From Nematostella vectensis (lineage: Eukaryota; Cnidaria; Anthozoa; Actiniaria; Edwardsiidae): DNA of 64,000 nt. Both the position numbers and the translations under genes were made by a program. A model generated the notes under the pieces. The model worked only from the letters and a program-made list of their open reading frames with translations, did no database searches and had not been told where the DNA came from. Below, one piece after another: positions 12,401 through 23,100 of the stretch. Each line of letters opens with the position of its first letter. Position 1 is the stretch's first letter. The stretch lies in assembly GCF_932526225.1 (NCBI RefSeq), contig NC_064047.1:992001-1056000 (forward strand). The letters are read 5' to 3'.

Positions 12401-14926
12401 TATCTTGAATACGTCACTGACCTCTCACGTGACCTTTTCCAGAGCTTTACAATCCGAGTACGAAAGGCTCAAGTCGATGCGCGACGCTGATCACTCCTCG
12501 GACGGCGACCTGTCGACTGGGTCCCAGTCACGTGACACCGAGTTACTGACGGAAGCCAAGCTCTTGCGTCAACACAAAGGGAGACTTGAAGCGAGGATGC
12601 AAGTACTCGAAGATCACAATCGACAGCTGGAGGCGCAGCTGCAGCGGCTACGACAGCTACTAGACCAGGTAAGAACGGGGTCCCTGTGGTATCATACCAC
12701 AGGGTCGCTACCTCTGAGAATCAGGTAATAAGCAGCTTACCTACAGAGGTTGCAACACTACAAAGATCGTGTTTGTCGTCTTTTGTATTGATGCTTTAAT
12801 CGAGGTTTCACTATTATACAAATTAACTCCTTCCCAAAGAATCGCGTAATATATGGTTCACTATAGTAATGGTTAGGGTTAGTGACACTACTGTGAACCA
12901 CGTGTGAATGACGCATAAATACAGTGCACGTGTAAATGACGCATAAATACAGTGCACGTGTGAATGACGCATAAATACAGTGCAAGCCTCGGTTGGGGAC
13001 AAGTTACATTCTCATACCAGCAAAGATTCCTTAGAGCTTGGAATAAAACAATGTTAAAACCTGTGAATTCTTAAATAATTTACTTAGTATTTGCGAACGG
13101 CTAGCCTGAAACCGAGGATTGCATCGTATAGGGGGTTATATTTACCTACTCTTTTTTCGAGGTTCGATTGTACAACGCGATTGATCCAAGAACCTATCGG
13201 TCCTACATCACACACAGGCACAAGATTCCTATTAACTTGTCCCGGTGGGTAATATCATTGATTTTCTTGATTTCGACAGCCGAGCCAGGATAACCGAGGC
13301 GCGCCTAATCCATATACGCATGGGTCCACTCCCACCTCCTCCATCAGCTCCATGGGGGATCCGCCCTATATGTCCGGCCGATCTCCGCGCCCGAATAGGT
13401 CACGAGGACCCGACAGCGATTCGGAATCCGAGTCTAATCCTAGTCCTGTCGTTCCCGAACCGCCGAGGAATGGGCTACCGCACGAAACGAGGAAAAGTGA
13501 GTGAAGAAGATGTGCGTAACTATGGTAACTGTACGTGTAGGTATGTGTGACCACTGACCATCTAACACGCGGCTCAACAACGGCGGCTCGTAATAGTATC
13601 ATCCGGATACGCGGGTTGGCTGTGGTCGTCAACGTTACGCGCGGCCGTTATGAGCGTGCACCATGTATCAACACCACTAAGACAGAGCAAAAAAATGGCA
13701 AGTTTTTCCAAAATAAGGTCTGGTTAACTTCGGTAAGCTTGAATTTTTGCATAGAGGTTCTTTATGTTATGTTAAACAACATATCAAAAGGCTTTTCCTC
13801 TAATGGTTCGTCTTCGAGATATGAGGCTTGAATTGCAATTTTCAAATGTTCAAAGTATGAATTCTCCTCGTTTTTAGGGAGAAATCGGGCTCTAATCAGA
13901 AATTAAGCCAACTTTGCTCGCTAAAATCGCTAATTTCATATCTTCTAAGTTTCTTTAAAATTTGGAATTAAGCCTTTGGTCAGAGGAACTCCTTGTATAC
14001 GAAATCTTGAGCTTATATATTGAGAATTGAAAAATGTCATGCCATTTTTTGCTCTGTCCACCACTACAATATACTAACAAACTACCGCAGCGCCTCAAGT
14101 AATCCATTGATCATGGAACACAGGATCGAAATTGTTGATTTTTTACTTTTCTAGGCATTCCTTGTTTTAATTTTTTTAAGAAGCGTACTTATCTGCAAAG
14201 CTGGCATGTGTACAAAGCCGAAATACGTTGATAATGATCAAGTCTAATGGTCGAGACAAACCATCTATAAACCAGTCTACCATTTTTGGTTATCATTGGA
14301 GTTGACACCAATGTCTTGATACGCTTTTTCCTATTTGACTATTTGGTCGGATAAATTATTTCTTATTTATGGTTTCACTGTTGCGCTGTAACTGACTATT
14401 GTTTTCTAATATTTCGAAGCAGGGGTCTTTTCCTGCTTGAGGCTCAGTTCTCTTCTTACCATAACATGCATAACTTTCATTCATGAGCTCATAAAACACA
14501 GCATGTTTACGCATCGTCAGAACCGACTAAATATGCTTTCCGATTGTTTGCGTAGGGTCGTTTGACATAATACGTATAAAAAACACCGTTGTCGGAGGGC
14601 TGAAGCTAACTGACCTAGCCCGCAAGGTATTTTGGAAAATTCGACACGTGATAATATCACAGAGTGATTACTTGATTATCGCAGCATTATTTTAAAAGTT
14701 TCTAAACCCATAATACTTTGCAGTCTAGGTTCGTGGACTTGCGTCCTCTCTGACGCCGCTCTTGTAATAGCTGTAAACACATTGTTTTAAATAGCTGTGT
14801 TCACAATAATGCATGTTACTTTTTTCAGCCAAAGACTCTGTTAGCGATCTATTCAGTACTGCTCAAGACGTCAACAAAGCTGTCGAAGACCTAGTCCACG
14901 TAATGACGGACGACAATGAGACATAG
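137..14926 (+). CDS. DMD: Dystrophin, C-terminal part (partial gene, 5' end outside window)
   Basis: Membrane-cytoskeleton scaffold. The exons seen are 137-198, 549-828, 1098-1183, 5223-5302, 5889-5966, 6829-6940, 7212-7306, 8890-8961, 9219-9358, 9946-10017, 10319-10405, 11188-11212, 11328-11419, 12443-12668, 13280-13496 and 14829-14926. All have AG/GT borders, and phases join to one frame of about 607 codons. Exon 1 is the end of the WW domain ([13 protein letters not shown]). The next exons are the EF-hand region ([44 protein letters not shown]). 7212-8961 encode the ZZ finger, with paired cysteines CSIC, CLKC, CQSC and two late histidines. 11328-12668 encode the coiled coil that binds dystrobrevin ([17 protein letters not shown]). 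A 25-nt microexon lies at 11188. The C-terminus ends in VMTDDNET. Dystrobrevin was considered, but the residues follow dystrophin/utrophin. Spectrin repeats and the actin-binding part must lie to the left. Confidence 0.95.
191..436 (+). repeat. Exon-end/donor duplication in dystrophin intron
   Basis: The last bases of the WW exon and its donor (CCAAATCGGTGAGTCGATCA) recur at 311-345 and, with one change in the donor, at 411-436. They are separated by degenerate TAGTCACGCAATCACC units. Each copy carries a donor-like GTGAGT or GTGATT. Confidence 0.85.
1560..1856. repeat. Short-unit minisatellite encoding acidic repeats on the minus strand
   Basis: Degenerate 12-15 bp units (TCGTCCGGTATCTCGTCC type) fill this stretch of dystrophin intron. 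On the minus strand they read as an acidic [12 protein letters not shown] repeat. That frame is the same as the GPCR tail at 1914-2420 and is separated from it by one TAA. Confidence 0.8.
1914..2955 (-). pseudogene. Broken rhodopsin-like GPCR with acidic repeat C-tail, antisense in dystrophin intron
   Basis: Reading leftwards on the minus strand, 2946-2760 encodes [18 protein letters not shown] and a second hydrophobic helix ending [11 protein letters not shown], like TM4, TM5 and the third loop. A shift of reading frame near 2700 is followed by [13 protein letters not shown] (end of TM6) and [20 protein letters not shown] (TM7, with the NP motif and the RRAF of helix 8). The frame then stays open through a tail of about 160 residues of AAIPEED units to a TAA at 1914. 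An in-frame TGA lies at about 2952, upstream of TM4, and I could not find TM1-3. Two breaks mark it as a pseudogene, unless the frameshift is a sequence error and the start lies in another exon. Family assignment rests on TM7. Confidence 0.6.
1925..2415. repeat. Minisatellite coding the GPCR acidic tail
   Basis: About 21-bp units (TCTTCCGGTATTGCAGCATC type), often paired as 42 bp, form the tail of the antisense GPCR remnant. Every unit is a multiple of three, so the minus-strand frame stays open. Confidence 0.85.
3152..3235. repeat. Interspersed repeat, copy 1
   Basis: The core GCATATAATGGCGGCATGAT, followed by TTGGCTTTCTTTAA, resembles stretches at 31052-31125 and 51825-51960. It lies in the large dystrophin intron, and the element type is not recognised. 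The adjacent ORF at 3224-3514 on the minus strand has hydrophobic stretches, but I could not place it in a family. Confidence 0.6.
4313..4480. repeat. 43-bp tandem repeat, 4 units
   Basis: Units of the form ATATGATGGCCCATATGCTT plus GGGATAGAATGCAATATGGAACT repeat almost exactly, with the last unit diverged. This is intronic DNA of the dystrophin gene. Confidence 0.9.
4636..5010. repeat. Diverged direct duplication, about 190 bp
   Basis: 4636-4800 and 4828-5005 share in order AATTGTC, GTTTTTGAGA, TTTTCTCAAAATTA, CATTCCGTG and GGCTAATATTT. It looks like an old duplication inside a dystrophin intron. Confidence 0.55.
6166..6392. mobile_element. MITE-like element with about 50-bp inverted ends
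   Basis: AGGTATAAATCAATACAAGG with the following 30 bases at 6166-6224 is the reverse complement, with few mismatches, of 6337-6389. The interior holds GACGTTTCGAGCGTTAGCCC. A related stretch in the opposite orientation lies at 60232-60290, so the family is interspersed. No target-site duplication was identified. Confidence 0.7.
6590..6825. repeat. Degenerate CATGTCACG repeats
   Basis: Short units (CATGTCACGTTACGTCA and ATGTCACGCAACGCCA) recur about ten times directly before the dystrophin exon at 6829. They resemble the GTCACGCAATCACC motif at 205-400. Confidence 0.7.
7313..8127. repeat. Pyrimidine-rich 44-47 bp minisatellite, about 18 copies
   Basis: The units read CTATGACCACCCCACCCTTC, then CCCTGCCCCTCTCTAGATTTGCCCC. 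The array begins 7 bp after the donor of the ZZ-finger exon. The long ORFs it creates on both strands (to 270 codons) are repeat artefacts. Each unit carries a polypyrimidine tract followed by TCTCTAG, so it is a potential decoy acceptor. Confidence 0.95.
9596..9835 (+). repeat. Degraded copies of a dystrophin exon end
   Basis: Three decayed copies of the 3' end of exon 9219-9358 (CTATCTCCCCATTCAGACGG, GTCATGGAGGGTGGAAACCT, AGAAGCGTAAG) lie at about 9596-9656, 9706-9757 and 9776-9835. The first keeps AGAAGCGTAAG, including the donor. Confidence 0.8.
10462..10905. repeat. 85-95 bp tandem repeat, about 5 units
   Basis: Units contain GAGTTTTCTGTGGGCCACGG, then ACTCAATAATCCGCCAATAG and GAGACGAAAGC. 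This is dystrophin intron. Confidence 0.85.
12682..12704. repeat. Perfect 11-bp-arm hairpin 14 bp after a donor
   Basis: CCCTGTGGTAT and its reverse complement are separated by one base. The hairpin lies just inside the intron after the dystrophin coiled-coil exon ending at 12668. Confidence 0.8.
12898..12985. repeat. 28-bp tandem repeat, 3 units
   Basis: Units are CACGTGTGAATGACGCATAA plus ATACAGTG, in a dystrophin intron. Confidence 0.9.
13680..14058. mobile_element. MITE with about 19-bp TIR and 8-bp target-site duplication
   Basis: GACAGAGCAAAAAAATGGCA at 13681 is matched by TGCCATTTTTTGCTCTGTC ending at 14058. CACCACTA flanks both sides (13672-13679 and 14059-14066). An 8-bp TSD suggests a hAT-type non-autonomous element. 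It has no coding capacity. Confidence 0.75.
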
Positions 14927-16234
14927 CCAATAAGAAACGCCGACATTTCTAATTCCAATTATGAAGTCATAGCGTCACGTGAATTGAGCACGTGACAAGA
15001 ATGCGCGCGCGTATGATTCAGAAAAGCGGCAAATCGCTTTACGAATCGAGGATGTATTCTGAACCCGCTAGGCTTACATTGAATTGTAAATTCGCAACAT
15101 ATTTTTGTGTCCCAATATAAGGTAACCAACTATAAATGCCAAAATTAATGGAATGTAATACAATAACGGCAATCAAGCCAAGAATTTTTCAGTTATTGAG
15201 TTAGACAGAGAACAATTCGAATTGATAAGGGAGTAGTTTTTCTCTCTTTGCAGCATATCTGTAGTTAGCCAAGCTTGTCTTCTACTTATTGTAGTTCAGT
15301 GATATCTATTTCGTGATATTCACCTAGCAATATTTACCTTTTCTTGATATTCACCCAGAGGAAGTCACCTGATGTTATTCACCTTATGTCACTAACCCAG
15401 TGATATATCAACCAAAGTGACTATAACCACCTAATGTTCCAGCCTTGTGAAATTCATTCCAACGATACCAACTTAAGCTTCGTGTGTGACTCACTTGGAA
15501 TGCTTCTTTGCGATTATGTTGCTAGTGTGAATGTATTATTCTGATCTAATTTTGTGTCGATATTCTTGGCTTTATTGGATCTAGCAATTTATGCATAAAT
15601 AAAATTTTAGTTCATGTTAAGCACAAGATGTTACAGGTTCGTACCAGCGCGTCATGTGACCCTCAGCAATAACCCTAGAAGTTGCGTGCATGTCAAGTCG
15701 AGTGACCCTCAGCAATAACCCTAGAAGTTGCGTGCATGTCAAGTCGAGTGACCCTCAGCAATAACCCTAGAAGTTGCGTGCATGTCAAGTCGAGTGACCC
15801 TCAGCAATAACCCTAGAAGTTGCGTGCATGTCAAGTCGAGTGACCCTCGGCAATAACCCTAGAAGTTGCGTGCATATCAAGTCGAGTGACCCTCAGCAAT
15901 AACCCTAGAAGTTGCGTGCATGTCAAGTCGAGTGACCCTCAGCAATAACCCTAGAAGTTGCGTGCATGTATGTGCATGCGCGTGTTCTGGCGAAAACAAA
16001 CAAAATCTCAGTGTTGAATCGTTCGAGTAAAGGTACAAAAGGCTGACTTCGGTCGCTGTTTTGACTAACTGTACAGCATTAAAACCATACTGTACAAAAG
16101 ATGACAGATTTGTTTGATAATGAGGGAGTCATAAAGAAAATTATAGCCTTAGGTTTGATCTAGTTTTCTTATCATTCGCCAAAATGTGACAGTTCGCCGG
16201 TAAAATGCCGCCAATTCAAAACAAATAGGCTGGT
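14927..16234. other. Dystrophin 3' UTR and convergent intergenic region
   Basis: AATAAA at 15598-15603 fits as the dystrophin polyadenylation signal, giving a 3' UTR of about 700 nt. The rest holds a 46-bp array and the 3' flank of the minus-strand RRM gene. I see no further gene. Confidence 0.6.
15656..15970. repeat. 46-bp tandem repeat, about 7 copies
   Basis: Nearly identical units: GTGACCCTCAGCAATAACCC, then TAGAAGTTGCGTGCATGTCA and AGTCGA. Homogeneity suggests recent expansion. The array sits between the dystrophin poly(A) site and the RRM gene. Confidence 0.95.
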
Positions 16235-16280
16235 TTAACCGCGCGGTACTGGAACTAGTCTTGCGTTTTTCAGCACTGTC
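15970..16280. repeat. Dispersed duplicate, copy A (matches 63108-63420)
   Basis: About 300 bp, including ATGACAGATTTGTTTGATAA and GAGGGAGTCATAAAGAAAAT, occurs again in the same orientation at 63108-63420. The segment includes the last codons and stop of the RRM gene on the minus strand. Confidence 0.9.
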
Positions 16281-18596
16281 AACAGTGACTCTTTTGGGGT
16301 TGGGCTCGGCCGTGGAAGCTGGGTCTGAGACAAGCTGCACGTGATCTGACTTGAGCGCATGGTGGCAGGTGGCGTAGTGCTATCTCCTCGTTCTTTGATT
16401 GGTGGATGCTGCACGACGTAGGGTTGTGCACGTGACTCCTCTTTGTCCCACATAACGTGTGGCACGTTCGGAAGCCAGCGCATGTGTAATGGGTTTTGCC
16501 ACTGACCAAGGTTTCGCATGCTTAGCGCTCTACATGCGCTTTCGATGCATTTGAAGACAACCGTTGCACTGCAAGGGCTTGTGATAGTGATCTGAAGTAA
16601 AAGAGGGATCTTGTATCATATATGCAATATACTCTACTTATTAAATTAATCATTAAACCTGCCTTCTTCAGGTTATAAAAACGAGGAAGGCAGGTACTGG
16701 CCTACCGAAAAAAAAAACTGGGTTGTTTTCGACTTCTTTTTAAAGTTCTTATTTATATTTAATAGTCGACGCAGACCACAAGGTCCGCACACCAGCGGAT
16801 AGAGGCTGTCCGGTGGTTTCCTGCCAACATTTTTGCATGACAGAAGCAGGATGATGATTTTTAAGGCCTGGCTGAACTAGGTGACATGTCGCGTGCTACA
16901 CGCCGCGTGTTATACATGTCGCATGCATGTCTCCTAGTGTATCCACCCAAAAAGACAGTGTAGCAGCGACAAAGAAACGTTTCCCGGATTGTTGGGAAGC
17001 ATTTTCGTGCCGTGCTTTTTTTTTCGCGCGCAACATGTTTTAGGTAGTGGCTATAATAGGGAACATTTAGGAGACATGTTGCGCGCAACATGTTTTAGGT
17101 AGTGGCTATAATAGGGAACATTTAGGAGACATGTTGCGCGCAACATGTTTTAGGTAGTGGCTATAATAGGGAACATTTAGGAGACATGTTGCGCGCAACA
17201 TGTTTTAGGTAGTGGCTATAATAGGGAACATCAAGGAGACATGTTGCGCGCAACATGTTTTAGGTAGTGGTTATAATAGGGAACATTTAGGAGACATGTT
17301 GCGCGCAACATGTTTTAGGTAGTGGCTATAATAGGGAACATCAAGGAGACATGTTGCGCGCAACATGTTTTAGGTAGTGGTTATAATAGGGAACATTTAG
17401 GAGACATGTCGCACGCAAATGTCGCCGCTGGACATGTCGCCTGGTTTAGCCAGGCCTTTTGAAATTAGTAATCGTTTACAATAGTTCGCAAAATATCGAA
17501 AATAGCAATATAATCTAACAAGGAAATGTCTGCCTACCTTTCTGACTTCTCCAAAATGAATAAAGATCCGGTAGAGCGTTCTCACATTGTAGACTAGAAA
17601 ATTCTCGTTTCCATGCCAACGGACGTAAAGTGTTGACATCGGTGGCTGTAGCCCTGAAGCCTTCATCGTCACGTGGTCACGAACACTCCTCGCCATGGCA
17701 ACACCGTGATGGTAGCTCATTGGATGCAACACCGCTGACCATTCTTTTTCTCGAGTTGAGTAGCTTGGGATTCGGAACATGTTTAATTCTGAAGATGACT
17801 CTAGAAAGGTAAAATCTATTGGCAAGTCTTTTTCTATTAGAAACCCATGGTTACACTCTAGGAAATTTAAGCAGCGACAACGTCTAAGCGAACTGCGACG
17901 GCAGAAAACAATTAAAAGTTCAAAGAGCCAGACGTGAAATGTACTCTGAAATGGATTATGTCTTCCGTTGTTCTTCAAACTAAACCGTGAAATCTTCAAG
18001 TTTCAAGGCTCTCGCGAGTACGGGAACAACTCACACTCATGATAAAAACAAACAACTGCGTGGAGCAGTCTAGCCTGTGTTTCAAGCCCAAAGGGTTGGG
18101 TAAGAGACAAGACGAGGCGCGCGCTAGAGAGGGAAGCGCTCCCTTTCCCTATACCGCTCCATCCTTCCCTCCAGGCGCTCGGGGCTTATCCCTACTCCTC
18201 CCCAGCCCTTTGCGGTTGCTACGCACGCTAGGAGCAGTCTGTATTTATGCTGAAGGGTAGTCAGTTGTGGAGCGCAAGATATCCCACATAGGTACTTGCT
18301 CTACAAAAAAGCAACAGATATACATCTTACATTTACAAAGAAAATAAAAACCACCAGCACTTACTGTTGTCCGTCTCGTTCTCGTTGAAGGAAGTGTACG
18401 GTGATGGCTTCTCCTTCTTCCTTAAAATCAACCTTCTACGAGTCTCACTGAGTTTCCGGTTCACACCGGAAATGCGTTCCCGGTCACCATCCTCGTTCCC
18501 AGTGCACCACGGCCTGCTGGGCTGCTTACGTCGGTCTTGGCGCGCCTTGGCTGCCGGGACGACGGCAATCGCGTCCTCTAGAGTGAGCCAGCACAT
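16235..18596 (-). CDS. RRM-like protein, 3 exons, family not recognised
   Basis: Exons on the minus strand are 18596-18365, 17800-17538 and 16591-16235. The donors (ACA/GTAAGT, AAG/GTAGGC) and acceptors (TTTCTAG, CTTCAG) join phases 1/2 and 0/0 to a 283-residue protein. The first exon is basic (RRRLILRKKEK). Residues 133 to about 210 look like an RRM split by the second intron: LYVRWHG is the first strand, then TLYRIFIHFGEVRK, SATVVFKCIESACRAL (third strand and helix 2) and PLHMRWLP. The tail is proline/serine-rich and ends VPVPRG. RNA binding is inferred from this fold only, because aromatic RNP residues are not clear. The ATG at 18596 is the first in frame. The last intron holds a 61-bp array, and the 3' end is duplicated at 63 kb. 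Confidence 0.7.
17028..17410. repeat. 61-bp tandem repeat with palindromic core, about 6 copies
   Basis: Each unit contains the perfect palindrome CATGTTGCGCGCAACATG followed by TTTTAGGTAGTGGCTATAAT and AGGGAACATTTAGGAGA. The array lies in the last intron of the RRM gene. Reading frames here are repeat artefacts. Confidence 0.95.
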
Positions 18597-20152
18597 TTAC
18601 TCATTGAATCCCCGACTCAAATTCGCCATCTCTACGTGCAACTTCCTAACCAGTACCAGTCCGTCCTTTATGATGTCATAACGACGCGCGCGCTTTAATC
18701 AGTTTGTTCTAGTGATGTCATCAATGCGAACGCTTTTTCGGCTTTTGGGTTTCAGATAGTCATCAAGTGGTTTGTATTTCCAAACTCTGTGTGAATCGTG
18801 AAACATTGTGGAACTGTTCCTGTTTAACATTAATTGTTTTCTTTCCCCATTTTTTATACTTTCCGTGTCCACCTGTTTTGATTGATATTTTTAGACACAA
18901 GTTTTAGGAGGAACTGACTGAGAAGCTGAGATCCTGACGGCAATCAACACGGAATAACCCAAATTTATTCAGTTTATATGATGATTTGAAAACTAGGTTT
19001 TCTCGTCATTTCAAGTAAATTGTTCTCAGTTATTTAGCAATGCCAGCGTCCACCATCGATGTTGCTGCAACAAAAACTAGGGTAAAAGGGAAATCGAAGA
19101 CATACTCTGTTTTTTCACCAAAAGAATACAGAACTGAATGCTTTTGGTGATAGTGTAGCAAATAGACCAGCTGTTTCTTTACTGCATTAACAAGAAACGT
19201 GTCATGCTACCAGAGCATTTCCTGTTTGTTTCTAACAATTCACAGCCTTGTCACGTCTATGTTCTTTCAAACTCGTGTTGAGGTAATTGCATTTTAACAA
19301 TTCTGGTGTTCTTAGCAGGGAATTTTGCCATCCCGTTAATGATGTTACCCATTCGGTCATTATTCAAGCTCAATGACGTTCGCATGCATCAACTAGCGCA
19401 ACCACAAAGGGCTCTCTCTTTCCAGCTGTCCGGTTTTGTTTCGATAAATCTTATGTTTTGACGAAAGCCTAGCCGAAAGCTGGTCCCCTAGGTTTTTTCC
19501 GGTGAATCGGGATAGAAATAGTGGAACAGATCGGTATTAAGAGTTAAAAATCGGGATCAAGGGGTTTTGGTACAAAAAAAAAAAAGTGTTCGGGATAACG
19601 GGAATTGAATGGGATATTGTGGATGAAACGCGGATATCAAAAAGCCAAACTGTCTACTCCAGTTCACTTAACTGTTGTTCTCCTAGAGCAAAATTAAAGG
19701 GTGATAGATGAATAAAGTGTTTAAAAGCTATTCTGTTTCGCCATAACATAGTTATCAATCTTCTTTAACAATATCAAATTATAAACTTGTTCTTAAACAA
19801 ATTCCTAGCTTGTTTTGAAGAGAATGTTTTGAAAAATGGTACGTTTCGGATTTATTCATTACGTAAATGCTCTAGTAAAAATCATAATTGCAATAATTGA
19901 TCTCTAGAAGAATTAAGAATACACTTTTGATATCGAGTAATACAAAGAAAAAAAAAAAAAACGCGAAATTCGGTGCTCAAATAGTCATCCGGTTTCGCCA
20001 TGTTGTGACGTCACGCGAACGCACATGCGCAGAAAGAACGGATCCGTCTAGAACAGTGGTTCGCTTCTAATACAACGCTGACTCACTCATACACTCGCAC
20101 AAAACTCGCTCTATTTTCATATGAATATTTACTCTATGACTCCTAAAACACT
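18597..20152. other. Divergent intergenic region between RRM gene and macoilin
   Basis: About 1.56 kb between two head-to-head genes. Apart from promoter-like motifs near 20006 and a poly-A tract near 19950, I see no ORF or repeat worth naming. Confidence 0.6.
20006..20034. promoter_or_regulatory. CRE palindrome and NRF1-like motif upstream of macoilin
   Basis: A full TGACGTCA palindrome at 20006-20013 and CACATGCGCA just after it lie about 130 bp before the macoilin ATG. Both motifs are common in core promoters of housekeeping genes. Assignment is by motif and position only. Confidence 0.4.
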
Positions 20153-23100
20153 ATGAAGAGAAGAAGCATAGATCCGTCCAAGCTACGGAGACCGCTAAAG
20201 CGATCTCGGATCACTGAATCTATCTATGGAAGGTGAAGAAAATCGCTTATGTTCAAACGAACCGAACGGCATTTTATTATGTAGATGTCGATCCAGCGAT
20301 GTTCTTTTAAATATTCCGACCTCATCGTATGCATTTTTTTTTTCTTTGCAGTGTCTTCTTATATGTTCGATTCTTTCTGGTGTGGATTCTAGTGTTAACG
20401 GCGGACTTCTTGCTCGAGTTTCGCTTCGAATATCTGTGGCCTTTCTGGCTTTTGCTTAGGAGTGCATACGATTCATTCAAGTACCAAGGGCTGGTAAGTG
20501 TTTCCACCTCACTAATATCTATCATTGCTACTATTATCATCGCCTGGGATGCCATCCAGACGTTCTATCATCCCTGTAAAATTGTCTTTATAGACTACCC
20601 GTCTATTGCTTACTAATATTACTCCTTCCTCATTTCAACAGGCATTCTCTCTCTTGTTTCTCACACTGGCCTTTTGTTCGGATCTAATATGTCTTGTTTT
20701 ACTACCCGTACATTGGTTATTTTTCGCTGCAAGTACATATGTATGGGTACAGTTTGTATGGCACACAGGTAAGCTATTCATACTTCCCTAACCATCTTTG
20801 AGATTTAATCTGAGAAAGTTTCGAGATTATTAAGCATGCAGTTCGGCTTCGCTTGCGCTTGTGTTTACCATCAGACGATTATGTCTCGCCGAGTGAACCC
20901 TGTATTTTGACCTTTGTTACCTGTTTTCTAGCAGTACCAGTCCATTAAACACAGTTACCATGACTCTAAACCCTATCTTTTTCTTCTACAGATCGAGGTC
21001 TATGCTTACCGACGGTGAGCCTATGGCTTTTGTTCGTATATGTCGAAGCATCTGTCCGTCTTCGAGAGCTAAAAAGTCTACCATTCCATTTAGACCTCTG
21101 TCGACCATTCGCTGCGCATTGGTGAGTTTTCAACAATTTTCTCTAGATATAACTACTCTAGCTAGATCCCCACTGTACTTCCTAGAATATTTAGATAAAA
21201 CACCGTGAACTGCGCTGTTCATTTCTCGAGTGTACATTAGTGGCATTTGCATAATGTCAATTCGACCAGCAACTGTTCCATTTGATTCCCTCTCGTTATC
21301 TTGAGATTGGGTATAAAAGGTATAGGGTAAAAAACTTAAAAAAATAAGTGCTTCTTTTTGTCTGGGATGCTCTTGCGCTGTTTAGAATTTCACGATTAAT
21401 TCGTGAAAATTCGCCCGCAAACACAACAATACACTGCTCTACTTCCGTTTCGTCGATGGAAACCATTGAAAAACATCTGCGCTGATTACAGCTGATGTCT
21501 CTCCGAAAATAAAATGTGATCGCTAAATCCACAACCACAGTGAAACCTGGCCCCAAAATTTAAACACATTTCATTCTTTTTAATTTAAAAATTTGGCGCG
21601 AGATTTTGTTCCAATATTCTCAATTTCAACCGATTGTTGATACATGTCAAAAAGCTGTATTTGTGCTTCCTTTACAAAACCTTACCCCCCGTAGAAACTA
21701 ATGCTCGCTATCCTAGCTATAACAGATCTTTCGCGATATGAAACACACCGAGAATTCATGATAACACTTTGATGATATTTGAGCTGTGAGCAATTGAGCG
21801 TGAACCCTCTAATCCAGGTTTATTGAATCTGAAGTAGGTGTTCGCTTTGATTATCTTCCCACACAAATGTTGATAGTTTCTTGGCAGGGTTATTGTTGTT
21901 GCCTGCTTACTGAATAAGCAGATAGAATAATTTAATAAACAAGTTTGCTTAGGTAATATATAAGCTGGCGAATGAAATAGTTTTTAATCAATCAAGATAC
22001 AAGTATATTAGTCTATTGAAGGGATTGAATTTTATTAGTATGCTTAAAAGTAAAAAGACTTCCCTTTGTATTTAACTAGTATTTTGTGATTGCGACTGTG
22101 AAAATGACTGCTATTACAACAAAGATTGGTAAGAACTGTGGAAATTCCCTGATATTCATGTGATGACGTTATGATGCATGAACTAAACCCCCAAATTTTA
22201 ATTGATATTTGATGTCCTGAATTTGCATTGTCATGGTATTGATTTCAAGCTTGATGTCTGTTTAGGTCTGAGTATCTCTGAGTTAACATAGCCTGTCTGT
22301 TTATTTGATACTAAAACAAATTTAAGGCCCACTGGACTTTTGGGGCCCTTAAGGATACCGTAGACCCAGGAAGTAATCACCCTGATCGTCCCACAAAAAT
22401 TGCTCATTCTCGCATCAAGTTTAAGCAAACACCAACAACTATATATCAGTTTAAAGCTTAATAATTGTATTTTCCTTCTATAATAGTCACTTTTTATGCG
22501 CTCAATTTTGAGTGGTTTTTGTGGGTCTGGAGTGCAAAATCGACCACTTTTAAACATGCGATCCTCCCAGGATCTGCTTTATATCCTTCGTCACATAATA
22601 AACTAATAGACTGTGTCTTGTTTTGGCGTAACACAGCCTCGTTTATGAATAATCATTGTCAAAAGTAGGAGTGAAAACGTTTTGGGACTTCTGCCATCTT
22701 TACAAGAAGAAATGTGGAATGTCGATAATAATACTGACGCCTGCGTATACTAATAAGGGGAAAGCCGTAAACCAAAGTTGCCCAGATGTTTGAATTTGGT
22801 TTTTCTTGAATATCAAGTGGCGTATTTTAGATTTTGATGCTTTTTTTCCGCTGAAATCTAGAGTATACCTATTTTCATCAAATGAGATGATTTGATTGAT
22901 ATCCATATTCATGTGATCACAAAATGAGCAACACTTCTGTATTTTCATGTGTTTGTTTAAATGTCTTTCTTTCAGTATTGGGTACCCTGTGGTCACACTT
23001 GGCTATGGTGTTAAAAGCTATGTTGGTTACAAGATGAGACAGGTGAGTTACATAGATGGCTGAACTAGGGAGGGGAGGGGAAGTACATAGATGATGGAAC

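Noticed and set aside
17397-17999. 200-codon minus-strand ORF as a single-exon gene
   Set aside because: Splice signals and phase show that only 17538-17800 is exonic, joined to exons at 18365 and 16591.
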